In this document: positions 7,693 to 15,430 of the stretch, piece by piece
Layout of the letters: each line of letters opens with the position of its first letter
Numbering within the stretch: position 1 is the stretch's first letter
Source of the DNA: JAGPUQ01 sp050179115
GTDB lineage: Bacteria; Pseudomonadota; Gammaproteobacteria; Pseudomonadales; Porticoccaceae
Reading direction: 5' to 3'
DNA: 64,000 bases
Assembly (NCBI GenBank): GCA_050179115.1
Contig: JBFXFL010000005.1
Coordinates: forward strand, 1 to 64,000
Made by a program: the position numbers and the translations under genes
The notes under the pieces: generated by a model
The model's input: the letters and a program-made list of their open reading frames with translations, nothing else
Databases searched by the model: none
What the model was told of the DNA's origin: nothing

Positions 7693-7788
7693 GAGTCTCC
7701 CTCTTGAAGTGTGACTCAGCCCCAAGGGGCTGGGTTGACGGTTCTGGCGGGCTACTCGGGAGAATCCTTTGGCTGGCTATAAAACAAA

Positions 7789-7941
7789 CTATTTGGTGAG
7801 CAGCAGCTTGCCCGTGGCGGTAAGCCGCAGCCGGTACACCTCGCCGGCATGATGGATAAGCACTTCGCGCGCCCCTCGAAACAAGAGTTCGGACGCAATT
7901 TCCGGCGCTGGCGGTGGGCGCGGGGGCGAGACGGTGGTCAT
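7789..7941 (-). CDS. hemP: Haemin uptake protein HemP
   Basis: A 50-aa reading frame, easily missed because of its length. It ends with the HemP signature: LLFRGAREVLIHHAGEVYRL, then RLTATGKLLLTK at the C-terminus. HemP proteins are small, iron regulated, and needed for normal expression or function of haem and siderophore uptake genes in several proteobacteria. The ATG overlaps the exbD stop as TGATG, so it is translationally coupled to exbD. About 100 bases separate its stop from the receptor start. Confidence 0.9.
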   Translation of the reverse strand: MTTVSPPRPPPAPEIASELLFRGAREVLIHHAGEVYRLRLTATGKLLLTK

Positions 7942-8354
7942 CACTGCTCCGGTCGCATCACGAAGCCGATATGCGCAAGGCCGGCCGCGTGGGCAATGCT
8001 GAGCGCGCGCGCGAGCTGTTCGTAAGTCGCGGTGCGGTCCGCAACGAGCTGAATTTCAGGCTGCGGGGTTGCTGCCGCCGCGCTCGCACAGCGCGCGCGC
8101 AATGCGTCTGTGTCCAGCACTTCGCCATTCCACTGATAGTGGCCCTGCGCATTGACCGTCAGCGCCACCGCTTCCGGTTCCGGCTGGACGACGTCGCCGC
8201 CAGTCTGCGGCAGATCGACGGTGATCTTGTGGGTCAGCAGCGGCGCGGTCACCATGAAGATGATCAGCAGTACCAGCATCACGTCGACCAGGGGCGTGGT
8301 GTTGATTTCCGCCATGGGGCCAGTGCCGCTGGCGCCAAGCCCGCCGAAGGCCAT
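7941..8354 (-). CDS. exbD: Biopolymer transport protein ExbD
   Basis: A 137-aa single-span inner-membrane protein. The N-terminal motif AEINTTPLVDVMLVLLIIFM contains the membrane aspartate that carries protons, and the periplasmic domain (HKITVDLPQTGG, then VADRTATYEQL) has the usual fold. With ExbB it forms the proton-driven motor that energises TonB. I place the start at 8354 (MAFGGLG), where ATG overlaps the exbB stop (TGATG); the frame remains open upstream inside exbB. Confidence 0.95.
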   Translation of the reverse strand: MAFGGLGASGTGPMAEINTTPLVDVMLVLLIIFMVTAPLLTHKITVDLPQTGGDVVQPEPEAVALTVNAQGHYQWNGEVLDTDALRARCASAAAATPQPEIQLVADRTATYEQLARALSIAHAAGLAHIGFVMRPEQ

Positions 8355-9073
8355 CAGTTCGACTCCGTGGATGCAGTCATGACCGGCGCGCACGGCGCCA
8401 GGGGCAGCGGCACGCCGGCACAGACATGAGCGTGCAGCGTATAGCCCAGGTCTTCGAGAGCGGCGCGGCTGGTGCGTACCGCGCGCTGGCAGGCGTTATA
8501 ACCGAGCACTGCCGGAATCGCGACAGCGAGACCCAGCGCCGTCATCACCAGGGCCTCTCCTACGGGTAGTGCAACCGTTTCCAGTGCGGCGCTACCGCTG
8601 GCGCCGATATTGATCAGCGCCCGATAAATGCCGATGACGGTGCCGAACAGCCCCACAAAGGGCGCGCTGGCGGCGACCGATGCCAGCGCGGCAAGGCCGC
8701 GTTCCAGACGAATCTGCTCGCGCTCCAACACCTGGGCGAGCGCGCGGGCGACATAATCGGATGGATCGGAACGCGCGGTCGCCAGTCGCGGCAGGTGCTG
8801 GCGGGCGGCCGATGCGGCGACCAACATAGCGCCAAAGGGCGATGCCACCGCAGCCTCGCCTAGCGCGGCCTGTGCGCGCTCCAATGAACCGTTGGCGAGC
8901 GCGGCCACCACTGCGCGGGCCTGCAATTTACGCGTCACCATGCGCTGAAGGCTCAGCACCATCCAGTACCAACTCACCAGGCTCATCACTAGCAACACCG
9001 CGCCAGTAGCCTGGGAGACGACCCCACCCGCTTGGATATAACTCAACCAGCCACTATCGATCGCACCCTGCAT
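8354..9073 (-). CDS. exbB: MotA/TolQ/ExbB proton channel family protein ExbB
   Basis: A 239-aa protein with three transmembrane helices: residues about 18-40, a middle pair around ALASVAASAPFVGLFGTVIG, and VGEALVMTALGLAVAIPAVLGYNA. The VGLFGTVIGIYRA and TALGLAVAIPA motifs are diagnostic of ExbB/TolQ. It forms the pentameric channel around ExbD. Upstream lies tonB (gap about 60 bases) and downstream exbD with overlapping stop/start. Confidence 0.95.
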   Translation of the reverse strand: MQGAIDSGWLSYIQAGGVVSQATGAVLLVMSLVSWYWMVLSLQRMVTRKLQARAVVAALANGSLERAQAALGEAAVASPFGAMLVAASAARQHLPRLATARSDPSDYVARALAQVLEREQIRLERGLAALASVAASAPFVGLFGTVIGIYRALINIGASGSAALETVALPVGEALVMTALGLAVAIPAVLGYNACQRAVRTSRAALEDLGYTLHAHVCAGVPLPLAPCAPVMTASTESN

Positions 9074-9134
9074 ACCATCAACCTCGCCTTATCAAACTTG
9101 CCAATGTCTCTAAGCTGTCGATCAAACCTGCCGA

Positions 9135-9908
9135 TCAGGGATTCAGCGCAAACCGCACCGGTACCATTACCCAAGCCGCCACCGCTGCTTCGCCGCGCCG
9201 CGCCGGCACGAACTCCCAGCGCTCGACGGCTGCGCGCGCCGCGTGGTCGAGCGCCCGGTGACCGCTGCTGCGGGCGACTTCGACCCTCGCCGGATGGCCG
9301 TCGGGCTCGACCTGAACCCGCAGCATCACCTGTCCCTGCTGGCGTTGCCGGCGCGCGACGCGCGGATAGGCAGGCGCCGGATTGTTGAGGTAGGCCGCAT
9401 CCAGGCGTGGTGCGGTCTCGACCGGTGGCGAATCCACTTCCTCGACTGTCGGCGCAGCTGGCGGAACTGCTCGCGAAGGTTGCACGGCTATTTCCACCGG
9501 CGCCGCGAGTTCCGGTACCGACTTGCGCGGGGGCTCCGGGCGCGGCTTCGACCGCGCGGGTCTATGCGGTTTGGCGATTGGCGGCGGCAACTCCGCTACC
9601 GGTGCTGGCGGGGGTTGCAGCGGCGCAATTGCCGACGGCGAGGCAATCGGAACCACAGGGCTCGCCGGCGCTGATGCCACGATCAGCCGCGCCATGACGC
9701 GAGGCGGGGTCACCGGCGCCCCGACCTGCGCCACCGACCAACCTCGCACAATGGCCGCCATCGCCAGCCCATGCAGGGCCACGACAACGAGCATAGCCAC
9801 CACACGGGTGTGCGTGCGATCAGCGGGCGCAACGGCCGCCGATAATCCGGCTTGGCCGGGTGGCAAACCCGGCCACGGCGTCAAACCTTGTGCTCGCAGC
9901 GTCGTCAT
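9135..9908 (-). CDS. tonB: Energy transducer TonB
   Basis: A protein of about 257 aa with one N-terminal transmembrane helix (THTRVVAMLVVVALHGLAMA, including the functionally important histidine), a long proline-rich periplasmic spacer (about residues 85-175), and a TonB_C domain (PAYPRVARRQRQQGQVMLRV to ERWEFVPARRGEAAV). It couples ExbBD energy to the receptor. The start at 9908 (MTTLRAQ) is preferred because a Fur-box-like site covers 9951-9974; ATG 9944 or 9917 are alternatives. It is the first gene of the eight-gene iron operon. Confidence 0.9.
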   Translation of the reverse strand: MTTLRAQGLTPWPGLPPGQAGLSAAVAPADRTHTRVVAMLVVVALHGLAMAAIVRGWSVAQVGAPVTPPRVMARLIVASAPASPVVPIASPSAIAPLQPPPAPVAELPPPIAKPHRPARSKPRPEPPRKSVPELAAPVEIAVQPSRAVPPAAPTVEEVDSPPVETAPRLDAAYLNNPAPAYPRVARRQRQQGQVMLRVQVEPDGHPARVEVARSSGHRALDHAARAAVERWEFVPARRGEAAVAAWVMVPVRFALNP

Positions 9909-9950
9909 GATGGCCATGATAGCGAGTGGCTGGATAGCCGGCAATAGGAT

Positions 9951-9974
9951 TGATTATCATTTGTAATATCATTG
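9951..9974 (-). promoter_or_regulatory. Fur-box-like operator in front of tonB
   Basis: The AT-rich island TGATTATCATTTGTAATATC, continuing ATTG, contains on the minus strand AATGATAATCA, matching one half of the Fur consensus (GATAATGATAATCATTATC) well and the other half partially. It lies just upstream of tonB in otherwise GC-rich DNA, as expected for iron-controlled transcription of tonB-exbB-exbD-hemP-receptor-piuC. Confidence 0.6.
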
Positions 9975-9984
9975 CGGGCGGTTT

Positions 9985-10829
9985 CAGCGACGCCAAGTTC
10001 TACATAGTGGCGGGCCAAGTTCGGCGGCATGGATGTCCCGGATGCCAGGCGGCTGCGTGAGCTGGAGAGCGAGAACGCCAAGCTCGAGAAGTTGCTGGCC
10101 GAGGCGCACCAGGACATCCCCGCACTCAAAGGTGTCTTCGGGGTGAAGCGTTAGCCCCACAGGCCAAGCGTACGGCGATCACGGGAATGGTGGAGCAATA
10201 CCATCTGTCCGAGCGCCGCGCCTGCCGCCTTGTGGGGCTCTCCCGCGAGCGTTACCGCAACCCGCCTAAGGTTGACCCATTCACCGCAGACCTGAGCGGC
10301 AAGATCGTCGCGATCGCCCAGGTGCGCCGGCGCTTTTTCCTCAGGGTGGCCGACGACTTCAGTCATGAGTGCGTCGAGATCACGGTGGACTGGGGCATCT
10401 CCGGCCAGTACGTGACCCGCGTCCTGGATCGAGCTGCACTGTTCCGTGGGTACCCATTGGCCGTGAGGACCGACAACGGCCCGGAGTTCACCAACAAGGC
10501 CTTCATGGCCTGGGCGCAACGCCACGGCGTCAGCCACATCCTGATCGAGCCTGGCAGGCCGATGCAGAACGGCTACATCGAAAGTTTCAACGGCAAGTTC
10601 CGGGACGAGCGTCTGAACGAGCAGTGGTTCGAGACGCTGCATCAGGCCAGGAGCGCCACGGCGATCTGGCGACAGGACTACAACGAAGTCAGACCCCACA
10701 GCAGCATCGGGCGCATCCCGCCGGCCCGATTCGCCGAGCTCCATCGCCAGCGCACTGGCGATGGAGCTCGATCCACTTCAAACACTACGCAGATCGATTA
10801 ACCTTGCAACCCCGGACTTCCTCAATTCA
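9985..10829 (+). mobile_element. IS3-family insertion sequence remnant with deleted transposase
   Basis: The 3' half of orfA survives (YWRAKFGGMD, then RRLRELESENAKLEKLLAEA, stop at 10152-10154) followed by orfB in another frame (ALAPQAKRTAITGMVEQYHL, then ERRACRLVGLSRERY). Within orfB about 75 residues are missing at AQVRRRFFLRVADDFSHE: the helix-turn-helix end and the first catalytic Asp are gone, while the second (RTDNGPEFTN) and the Glu region (NGYIESFNGKFRDE) remain. The right end is the inverted repeat ending at 10829 (TGAATTGAGGAAGTCCGG on the minus strand). The left end is missing. It truncates the adjacent restriction gene and is not autonomous. Confidence 0.85.
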
Positions 10830-11857
10830 GTTGGTACGCCGGTAGGGGGCAGGTCATCTTTGCGGTCGTCGCCCTTGAGGTCCTCGTCGGCCGCGGCGCC
10901 GAGTCTTTCGCGATAGCAGTGGTGGGCCTCGTCGTTGATGGCGAGGATGTTTTTCAGGCCCATCAGCTCCGGCATCACTCGCTGCAGCATCTGGCCTTCG
11001 GTTTCGAGGGTGTCGAGCGACTCGCCACCCCGGCCTTGCAGCAGCAAGCGGCCGCCCTTGGACAGCTCCAGGCGCTCGCGGCGCTTGAAGGCGTGGTAGT
11101 TGGTGATGACGATGCGCGCCTTGCCCAGATCGGCCAGCAGGTCGACCGGCACCAGCTCCCGGCTCTGGTAGCTGTCCGGGTCGTTGGGTTGCAGGACGCG
11201 CAGGCGGTCCTTGATGGTGATGCCGGGCGCGACGATCAGAAAGCCGCGCGTGAACTTCTTGCTGCCCGGCCGGCGCACGGCATTGATGGTCTGCCAGGCG
11301 ATCAGCATGGCCATGACGGAGGTCTTGCCGGCGCCGGTGGCGAGCTTTAGCGCGAGGCGCGACAGCTCCGGGTTGGCATCCTGGTTGGCCTTGGCCAGGT
11401 GCTCCAGAAAGCGCTCGCCGTTTTTGCCGATCTGCGGGGCCACTTCGGTCAGCCAGATCGCGGTTTCCACCGCATCCACCTGACAGAAAAACGGCCGGAT
11501 GCTGCCGAAGGCGTGATGGCGCCAGTGCTGGAGCAGGCGGGCGGTCTCGGGGGTGACGCGCCAGTCGGCGGGATTGGGGATCGCCCGCCACTTATCCACC
11601 TCGGCGCGCACGCCGTTGATGATGGTCGCGTGGTACTGCTGCGCCTGCGTGGAAAGGTCCGCATCAAAAAGCAGCGCGTCCTGTTGCGGCGCGCCCTTTT
11701 GCTTGCGCGGTTTGGGGATGGGCGTGATGAAGTCGGCGCTACGCCGGCTGGGCTTGATGACCTGCGTGGGCTGGCCGGTGGCGTCCAGTTCCCAGTGGCG
11801 GGCGGGATACGCGTAAGGCGAGTTCAGGATCGGAGCGTCGAAAAAGGGGTTGTCCAT
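10830..11857 (-). pseudogene. Type III restriction enzyme Res subunit (BPTD_3080-like), 3'-truncated
   Basis: About 340 codons of the N-terminal part of a DEAD/DEAH-box restriction subunit. The start (DNPFFDAPILNSPYAYPARH, then WELDATGQP) matches the family of large Res proteins; Walker A (LKLATGAGKTSVMAM), a motif Ia region (GFLIVAPGITIKDRLRVL), TNYHAFKRRE, and Walker B as NDEAHHCYRE are present. The remaining helicase motifs and the C-terminal nuclease are lost where the IS3 terminus joins at 10829. Start ATG 11857. No methyltransferase (Mod) gene remains beside it, so the system is dead. Confidence 0.85.
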
Positions 11858-12244
11858 GGGTGGCCCTGAGTAACGGGAAGATTGACAGGGACTGATTGCG
11901 CGTGGCTCGACCTGCGTCACGCGATCCTTCATGTTGCAGTCCAGCACCCCGATCGCGGACGGCGCTGGTTCAGGTCGGCACGCTGCGCCTTCGACATCCA
12001 GGGGCGTCCATCTCGTGGGTGAAGGTCGTGGGTGACGGTGGGTGCGGATCAGGGCGAAAAGTATGTGGTTTGCCACTGCACGCGTCCAGCCATCAAATTT
12101 GTTTGACTTATCGGTCGGTTGGCAGGTGCCGTTGGCGTCGCGCCGCACCTTGGCGCGCGGTGCGAATACCTCGGGTGGCAGCGGCGCAGTGAATCCGGGA
12201 TTGGCGGTGTGGCCCGGGTTGTCGATCCTGGAGATCGGCGGGCT
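11858..12244. other. Intergenic or degraded stretch without a recognisable gene
   Basis: About 390 bases between the truncated Res gene and the duplicated gap fragment. The frames that are open here are compositional and show no family motif. An intact modification gene would be expected beside Res but I see none. Confidence 0.4.
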
Positions 12245-12482
12245 GCGAGTTGCAGGTCCGTGGAGTGATCATGATAATGGCCGCCCTTTTCCGCCAGCTC
12301 GCAGCCGGGGTGGCGCTCAGGTGAAACGACCGCAACCGCAGGATTTTTTTTGGACTGGAAAGCGCGCGAAGTGCTCGCCGAAGCCATGATCCCGCTGATC
12401 GGCAAGCTGTACCGGGAGAACAATGTCTCCCTCGAAGGCGCACCGCTCAAAATATGGTGATTACCGAAACCGGTGCGGCCAA
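12245..12482 (+). pseudogene. Duplicated, internally deleted fragment of the gap gene and its promoter
   Basis: From GCGAGTTGCAGG at 12245 to about 12434 the sequence repeats the promoter, leader and first 39 codons of the intact gap gene (13646-13839), including the GTG start (12321). It has a one-base loss in the run after GAT (codons 8-10) that shifts the frame. At 12434-12441 it jumps to sequence matching 14743-14800 (GCACCGCTCAA, ACCGGTGC), so about 900 bases of the gene are missing. It is a recombined or decayed second copy, not expressed as enzyme. Confidence 0.9.
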
Positions 12483-12518
12483 GGCGGCGACACGGACCCT
12501 GCAGGTGACCATAAGGCA

Positions 12519-12554
12519 GACATCCCGCGCCTGGCAAAGCAGGCGCGGGATGTC
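12519..12554 (-). terminator. Strong hairpin downstream of the IPTL-CTERM gene
   Basis: GACATCCCGCGCCTG (12519-12533) and CAGGCGCGGGATGTC (12540-12554) form a perfect 15-bp stem around a 6-base loop. It lies 43 bases beyond the stop of the minus-strand gene ending at 12597. There is no proper T-tract, so it may act as an mRNA 3' stabiliser or a factor-dependent terminator rather than a classic intrinsic one. Confidence 0.5.
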
Positions 12555-12596
12555 CGGGTGCCTCCGGGAAAGCGAGGCGTCGTTTGCAATATTAGG

Positions 12597-13469
12597 TCAG
12601 CCAGGACGCGGGCGACTCAACTGATACAGCGCCAGGAGCCCGAGGAAGGCTACGAGCAGGGCGAGCATCCAGGGATTCAGCGTCGGGACGACCACCGGGG
12701 TCCCTTGGAACGTAGTACCACCACCGCCACCCAGGATAAAAGCCACAGGTGGAATGCTCGCGTCGTTGGCCAGCACCTGAAGGCCGCCGAAATTACCGCT
12801 GAAACTTGCATGGCAGGGTCCGGCGTTGATGTCGGCATCGGTGAGCGTGGGAAAGGCCGTACTGCCCGCGGTTGTAAGCGCCGCGCCCGGAGAGGCGGAA
12901 CAGGACGGGCCGACGATGATGCCCGGCAGCAACGCGGTCAGCCAGGTGTAGTCGCCCGCATGCGCCAGCAGGCCGCCACCGGCGGCCACATAGTTGGCAA
13001 TCGTGGTTGCATTGGCAGCCCAGGCGGCTTCCTCCACCGCATCGACCCCATTGCTGGCGCCGTTCCCTGGATAGACGATCACCGCCGGCCGGTTGGTGCC
13101 GTTTGCGACGCCGGTCAGGTAGGTGTTGATCGCCGTGTCGCCTTCAACACAGGTGACGGTGCGTGCTGGGACCAACGCCTGCGCCGGAAAATAAGCCGCG
13201 GTACAGCTATCGCCGGCGGTCACTCCCGGGATGCTGCTGGGGTCCGAACCCAGTACCACGATAGTACCGTCGTTACCGCTCAAGGTGACCTGGGGGATCA
13301 GGCTGGCCAGAGCGTTCTGAATGTAAAGCCATCCCAGCAGATTGCTTGATCCATCCCAGGAACCGTGATCGTTGAGGTCGTCACCGCCGATGACGATCGG
13401 ACCGGCCAGGGTGTTGGCGGACCATGCCAAGGCCACCGTGGCCATAGCCATAAAAGCGACTTTCTTCAT
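12597..13469 (-). CDS. Secreted IPTL-CTERM sorted protein of unknown function
   Basis: A 290-aa protein with a signal peptide (KKVAFMAMATVALAWSANTLA), a glycine- and alanine-rich extracellular domain with several cysteines (for example GDSCTAAYF and AGPCHASFSGNFGG), and a C-terminal sorting signal: VPTLNPWMLALLVAFLGLLA followed by a basic tail (LYQLSRPRPG). This fits the IPTL-CTERM variant of the PEP-CTERM/exosortase family. The middle may bind ligands in a glutamine-amidotransferase-like way (VIVYPGNGAS, GGGLLAHAGDYTWL), but this is uncertain. Start chosen at 13469 behind GAGAGGGATATCC. No exosortase gene is in the window. Confidence 0.8.
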   Translation of the reverse strand: MKKVAFMAMATVALAWSANTLAGPIVIGGDDLNDHGSWDGSSNLLGWLYIQNALASLIPQVTLSGNDGTIVVLGSDPSSIPGVTAGDSCTAAYFPAQALVPARTVTCVEGDTAINTYLTGVANGTNRPAVIVYPGNGASNGVDAVEEAAWAANATTIANYVAAGGGLLAHAGDYTWLTALLPGIIVGPSCSASPGAALTTAGSTAFPTLTDADINAGPCHASFSGNFGGLQVLANDASIPPVAFILGGGGGTTFQGTPVVVPTLNPWMLALLVAFLGLLALYQLSRPRPG

Positions 13470-13498
13470 TGGATATCCCTCTCGTTCGATAGTGTTGT

Positions 13499-13537
13499 GC
13501 AAGTCACATAGCGAGATGCAAGTTACATAGTGCGATG
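13499..13537. repeat. Two tandem 19-bp units in the leader of the IPTL-CTERM gene
   Basis: GCAAGTCACATAGCGAGAT and GCAAGTTACATAGTGCGAT lie head to tail about 30 bases upstream of the gene's start. They could be a regulator binding site for the minus-strand gene or chance duplication. Confidence 0.5.
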
Positions 13538-13650
13538 AATGCGTGGTACGAAATTGTGACGGCGGGCTTCGCATTCCAGCGCAGATTATGTTTTGAGGTG
13601 CCCGGTGTCAATTGCCCGTGATCCACCTTGGCGAGGCCCATCTTGGCGAG

Positions 13651-13679
13651 TTGCAGGTCCGTGGAGTGATCATGATAAT
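13651..13679 (+). promoter_or_regulatory. Predicted promoter of gap
   Basis: TTGCAG (13651-13656), a 17-base spacer and GATAAT (13674-13679) lie 45 bases upstream of the gap start. The same elements with the same spacing are preserved at 12250-12278 in the duplicated fragment. Confidence 0.45.
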
Positions 13680-13723
13680 GGCCGCCCTTATTTCCCACAG
13701 CCATCAACCGGGGTGTTGCTCAG

Positions 13724-15178
13724 GTGAAACGACCGCAACCACAGGACTTTTTCAAGGACTGGAAAGCGCGTGAGGCGCTTGCCGAAGCCATGATCCCGCT
13801 GATCGGCAAGCTGTACCGGGAGAACAATGTCTCCCTCTATATGTACGGCCGCAACATGGTCAACCGCTCGGTCACGGACCTGATGAAGGCGCACCGCTTC
13901 GTGCGCCAGGTCGAGCAGAATGAGCTGTCGGAGTTCGATACCTTTCCGATGATCGAGGCGCTGACCGGGATGGATCTGGGGCCGGCCCATGTGGATATCG
14001 GCAAGCTGACCGTGGGGTTTCAGGGGCAGGCCAACGGGCGCACGCCGCGGGATTATTTGCAGCAGGTGATCGGCAACGACATCGGCGCCATGCGCAAGCC
14101 GTTGCCGCAGCCCCTGGATGTGGTGCTCTACGGCTTTGGCCGGATCGGCCGGTTGCTGGCGCGGATCCTGATCGAGAAGACCGGCGGCGGCGATACCTTG
14201 CGGCTGCGTGCCATCGTGGTTCGCAAGGGCGGTGGTCCCGACGACCTCGACAAGCGCGCGAGCCTGTTGCGGCGCGATTCCGTGCACGGGCCGTTCCGCG
14301 GCACCATTCGCGTACTGGACGAAGAGCGCAAGCTGGTTTGCAACGGCAACGAAATTCACGTCATCGAGGCGAATTCGCCTGCCGAGGTGGATTACACGCA
14401 GTACGGCATCAGCAACGCCATCGTGATCGACAATACCGGTGCCTGGCGCGACGAGGCGGGGTTGTCCAGGCATTTGGAGTGTCCGGGTGCCGCCAAGGTC
14501 ATCCTCACCGCGCCCGGCAAGGGCAGGATTCCCAACATCGTCTATGGCGTGAATCAGGACGAAATCACGCCCGACCAGAAAATCCTGTCGGCGGCGTCCT
14601 GTACCACCAATGCCATCGTGCCGGTGTTGAAGGCGGTGCTGGATGAATACGGGATTCGCAGCGGGCATGTGGAGACGGTGCATTCCTACACCAACGACCA
14701 GAACCTGATCGACAACTACCACAAGGGCGCGCGGCGCGGGCGCAGCGCACCGCTCAACATGGTGATCACCGAGACCGGTGCCGCCAACGCGGCGACCAAG
14801 GTCCTGCCTGAGCTGGCCGGCAAGCTCACCGGCAATGCGATCCGGGTGCCGACGCCGAATGTGTCGCTGGCGATTCTCAACCTGCGCCTGGGGCGCTCGA
14901 CCACGGTTGCGGAAATCAACGAATTCATGCGGCGCACGGCGCTGTTTTCAGCGCTCCAGCAGCAGATCGGCTACACCATTTCCAGCGAAGCGGTATCGAC
15001 CGATTTTGTCGGCGACCGCCATGCGTGTGTATTCGACTCCCAGGCCACGATCGTCAACGGCGACAACTGCGTGCTCTATTGCTGGTACGACAATGAGTTC
15101 GGTTACAGCTGCCAGGTCGTGCGCTGTCTGGAGGAAATGGCCGGCGTCCGCTGGGCCATGTATCCGGCCCACGCCTGA
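13724..15178 (+). CDS. gap: Glyceraldehyde-3-phosphate dehydrogenase (long proteobacterial form)
   Basis: A 484-aa GAPDH, longer than the common 330-aa enzyme because of an N-terminal domain of about 125 residues (FFKDWKAREALAEAMIPLIG and onward), as in the Pseudomonas Gap of similar length. The NAD(P)-binding Rossmann motif is LYGFGRIGRLLARI and the catalytic cysteine is Cys293 in SAASCTTNAIVPVL; the C-terminal YDNEFGYSCQV is canonical. It oxidises glyceraldehyde-3-phosphate to 1,3-bisphosphoglycerate, or runs in reverse in gluconeogenesis. GTG is the likely start. A decayed copy of its 5' end lies at 12245-12482. Confidence 0.95.
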   Translation: MKRPQPQDFFKDWKAREALAEAMIPLIGKLYRENNVSLYMYGRNMVNRSVTDLMKAHRFVRQVEQNELSEFDTFPMIEALTGMDLGPAHVDIGKLTVGFQGQANGRTPRDYLQQVIGNDIGAMRKPLPQPLDVVLYGFGRIGRLLARILIEKTGGGDTLRLRAIVVRKGGGPDDLDKRASLLRRDSVHGPFRGTIRVLDEERKLVCNGNEIHVIEANSPAEVDYTQYGISNAIVIDNTGAWRDEAGLSRHLECPGAAKVILTAPGKGRIPNIVYGVNQDEITPDQKILSAASCTTNAIVPVLKAVLDEYGIRSGHVETVHSYTNDQNLIDNYHKGARRGRSAPLNMVITETGAANAATKVLPELAGKLTGNAIRVPTPNVSLAILNLRLGRSTTVAEINEFMRRTALFSALQQQIGYTISSEAVSTDFVGDRHACVFDSQATIVNGDNCVLYCWYDNEFGYSCQVVRCLEEMAGVRWAMYPAHA

Positions 15179-15261
15179 TATCCCGAACTTCACGCGGATT
15201 TCTTCTGTAAGTCAGGCGGTGCCCGGCGTGCGCGATTGCCCGCCGGAGCCGCACCCTTTTC

Positions 15262-15313
15262 TTCGTGGCAAAAGTTCGCGACAAAAGTTCGTAACAAAAG
15301 TTCGTGGCAAAAG
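15262..15313. repeat. Four tandem copies of a 13-bp unit
   Basis: TTCGTGGCAAAAG, TTCGCGACAAAAG, TTCGTAACAAAAG and TTCGTGGCAAAAG lie head to tail in the gap-pntAA intergenic region. The first and last copies are identical and the inner two differ by one or two bases. Function unknown; it could bind a protein or be a slippage product. Confidence 0.85.
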
Positions 15314-15430
15314 CGATGGCACGAGTACGAGTATCCATAAATGTGCGACAGCCGGGTTGCGGCTGATTCGCCGGACGATTGCGGGGATGGTCCGCGCGAC
15401 CGTCGCCGATAGTCATTATCTGGAGGGCAT

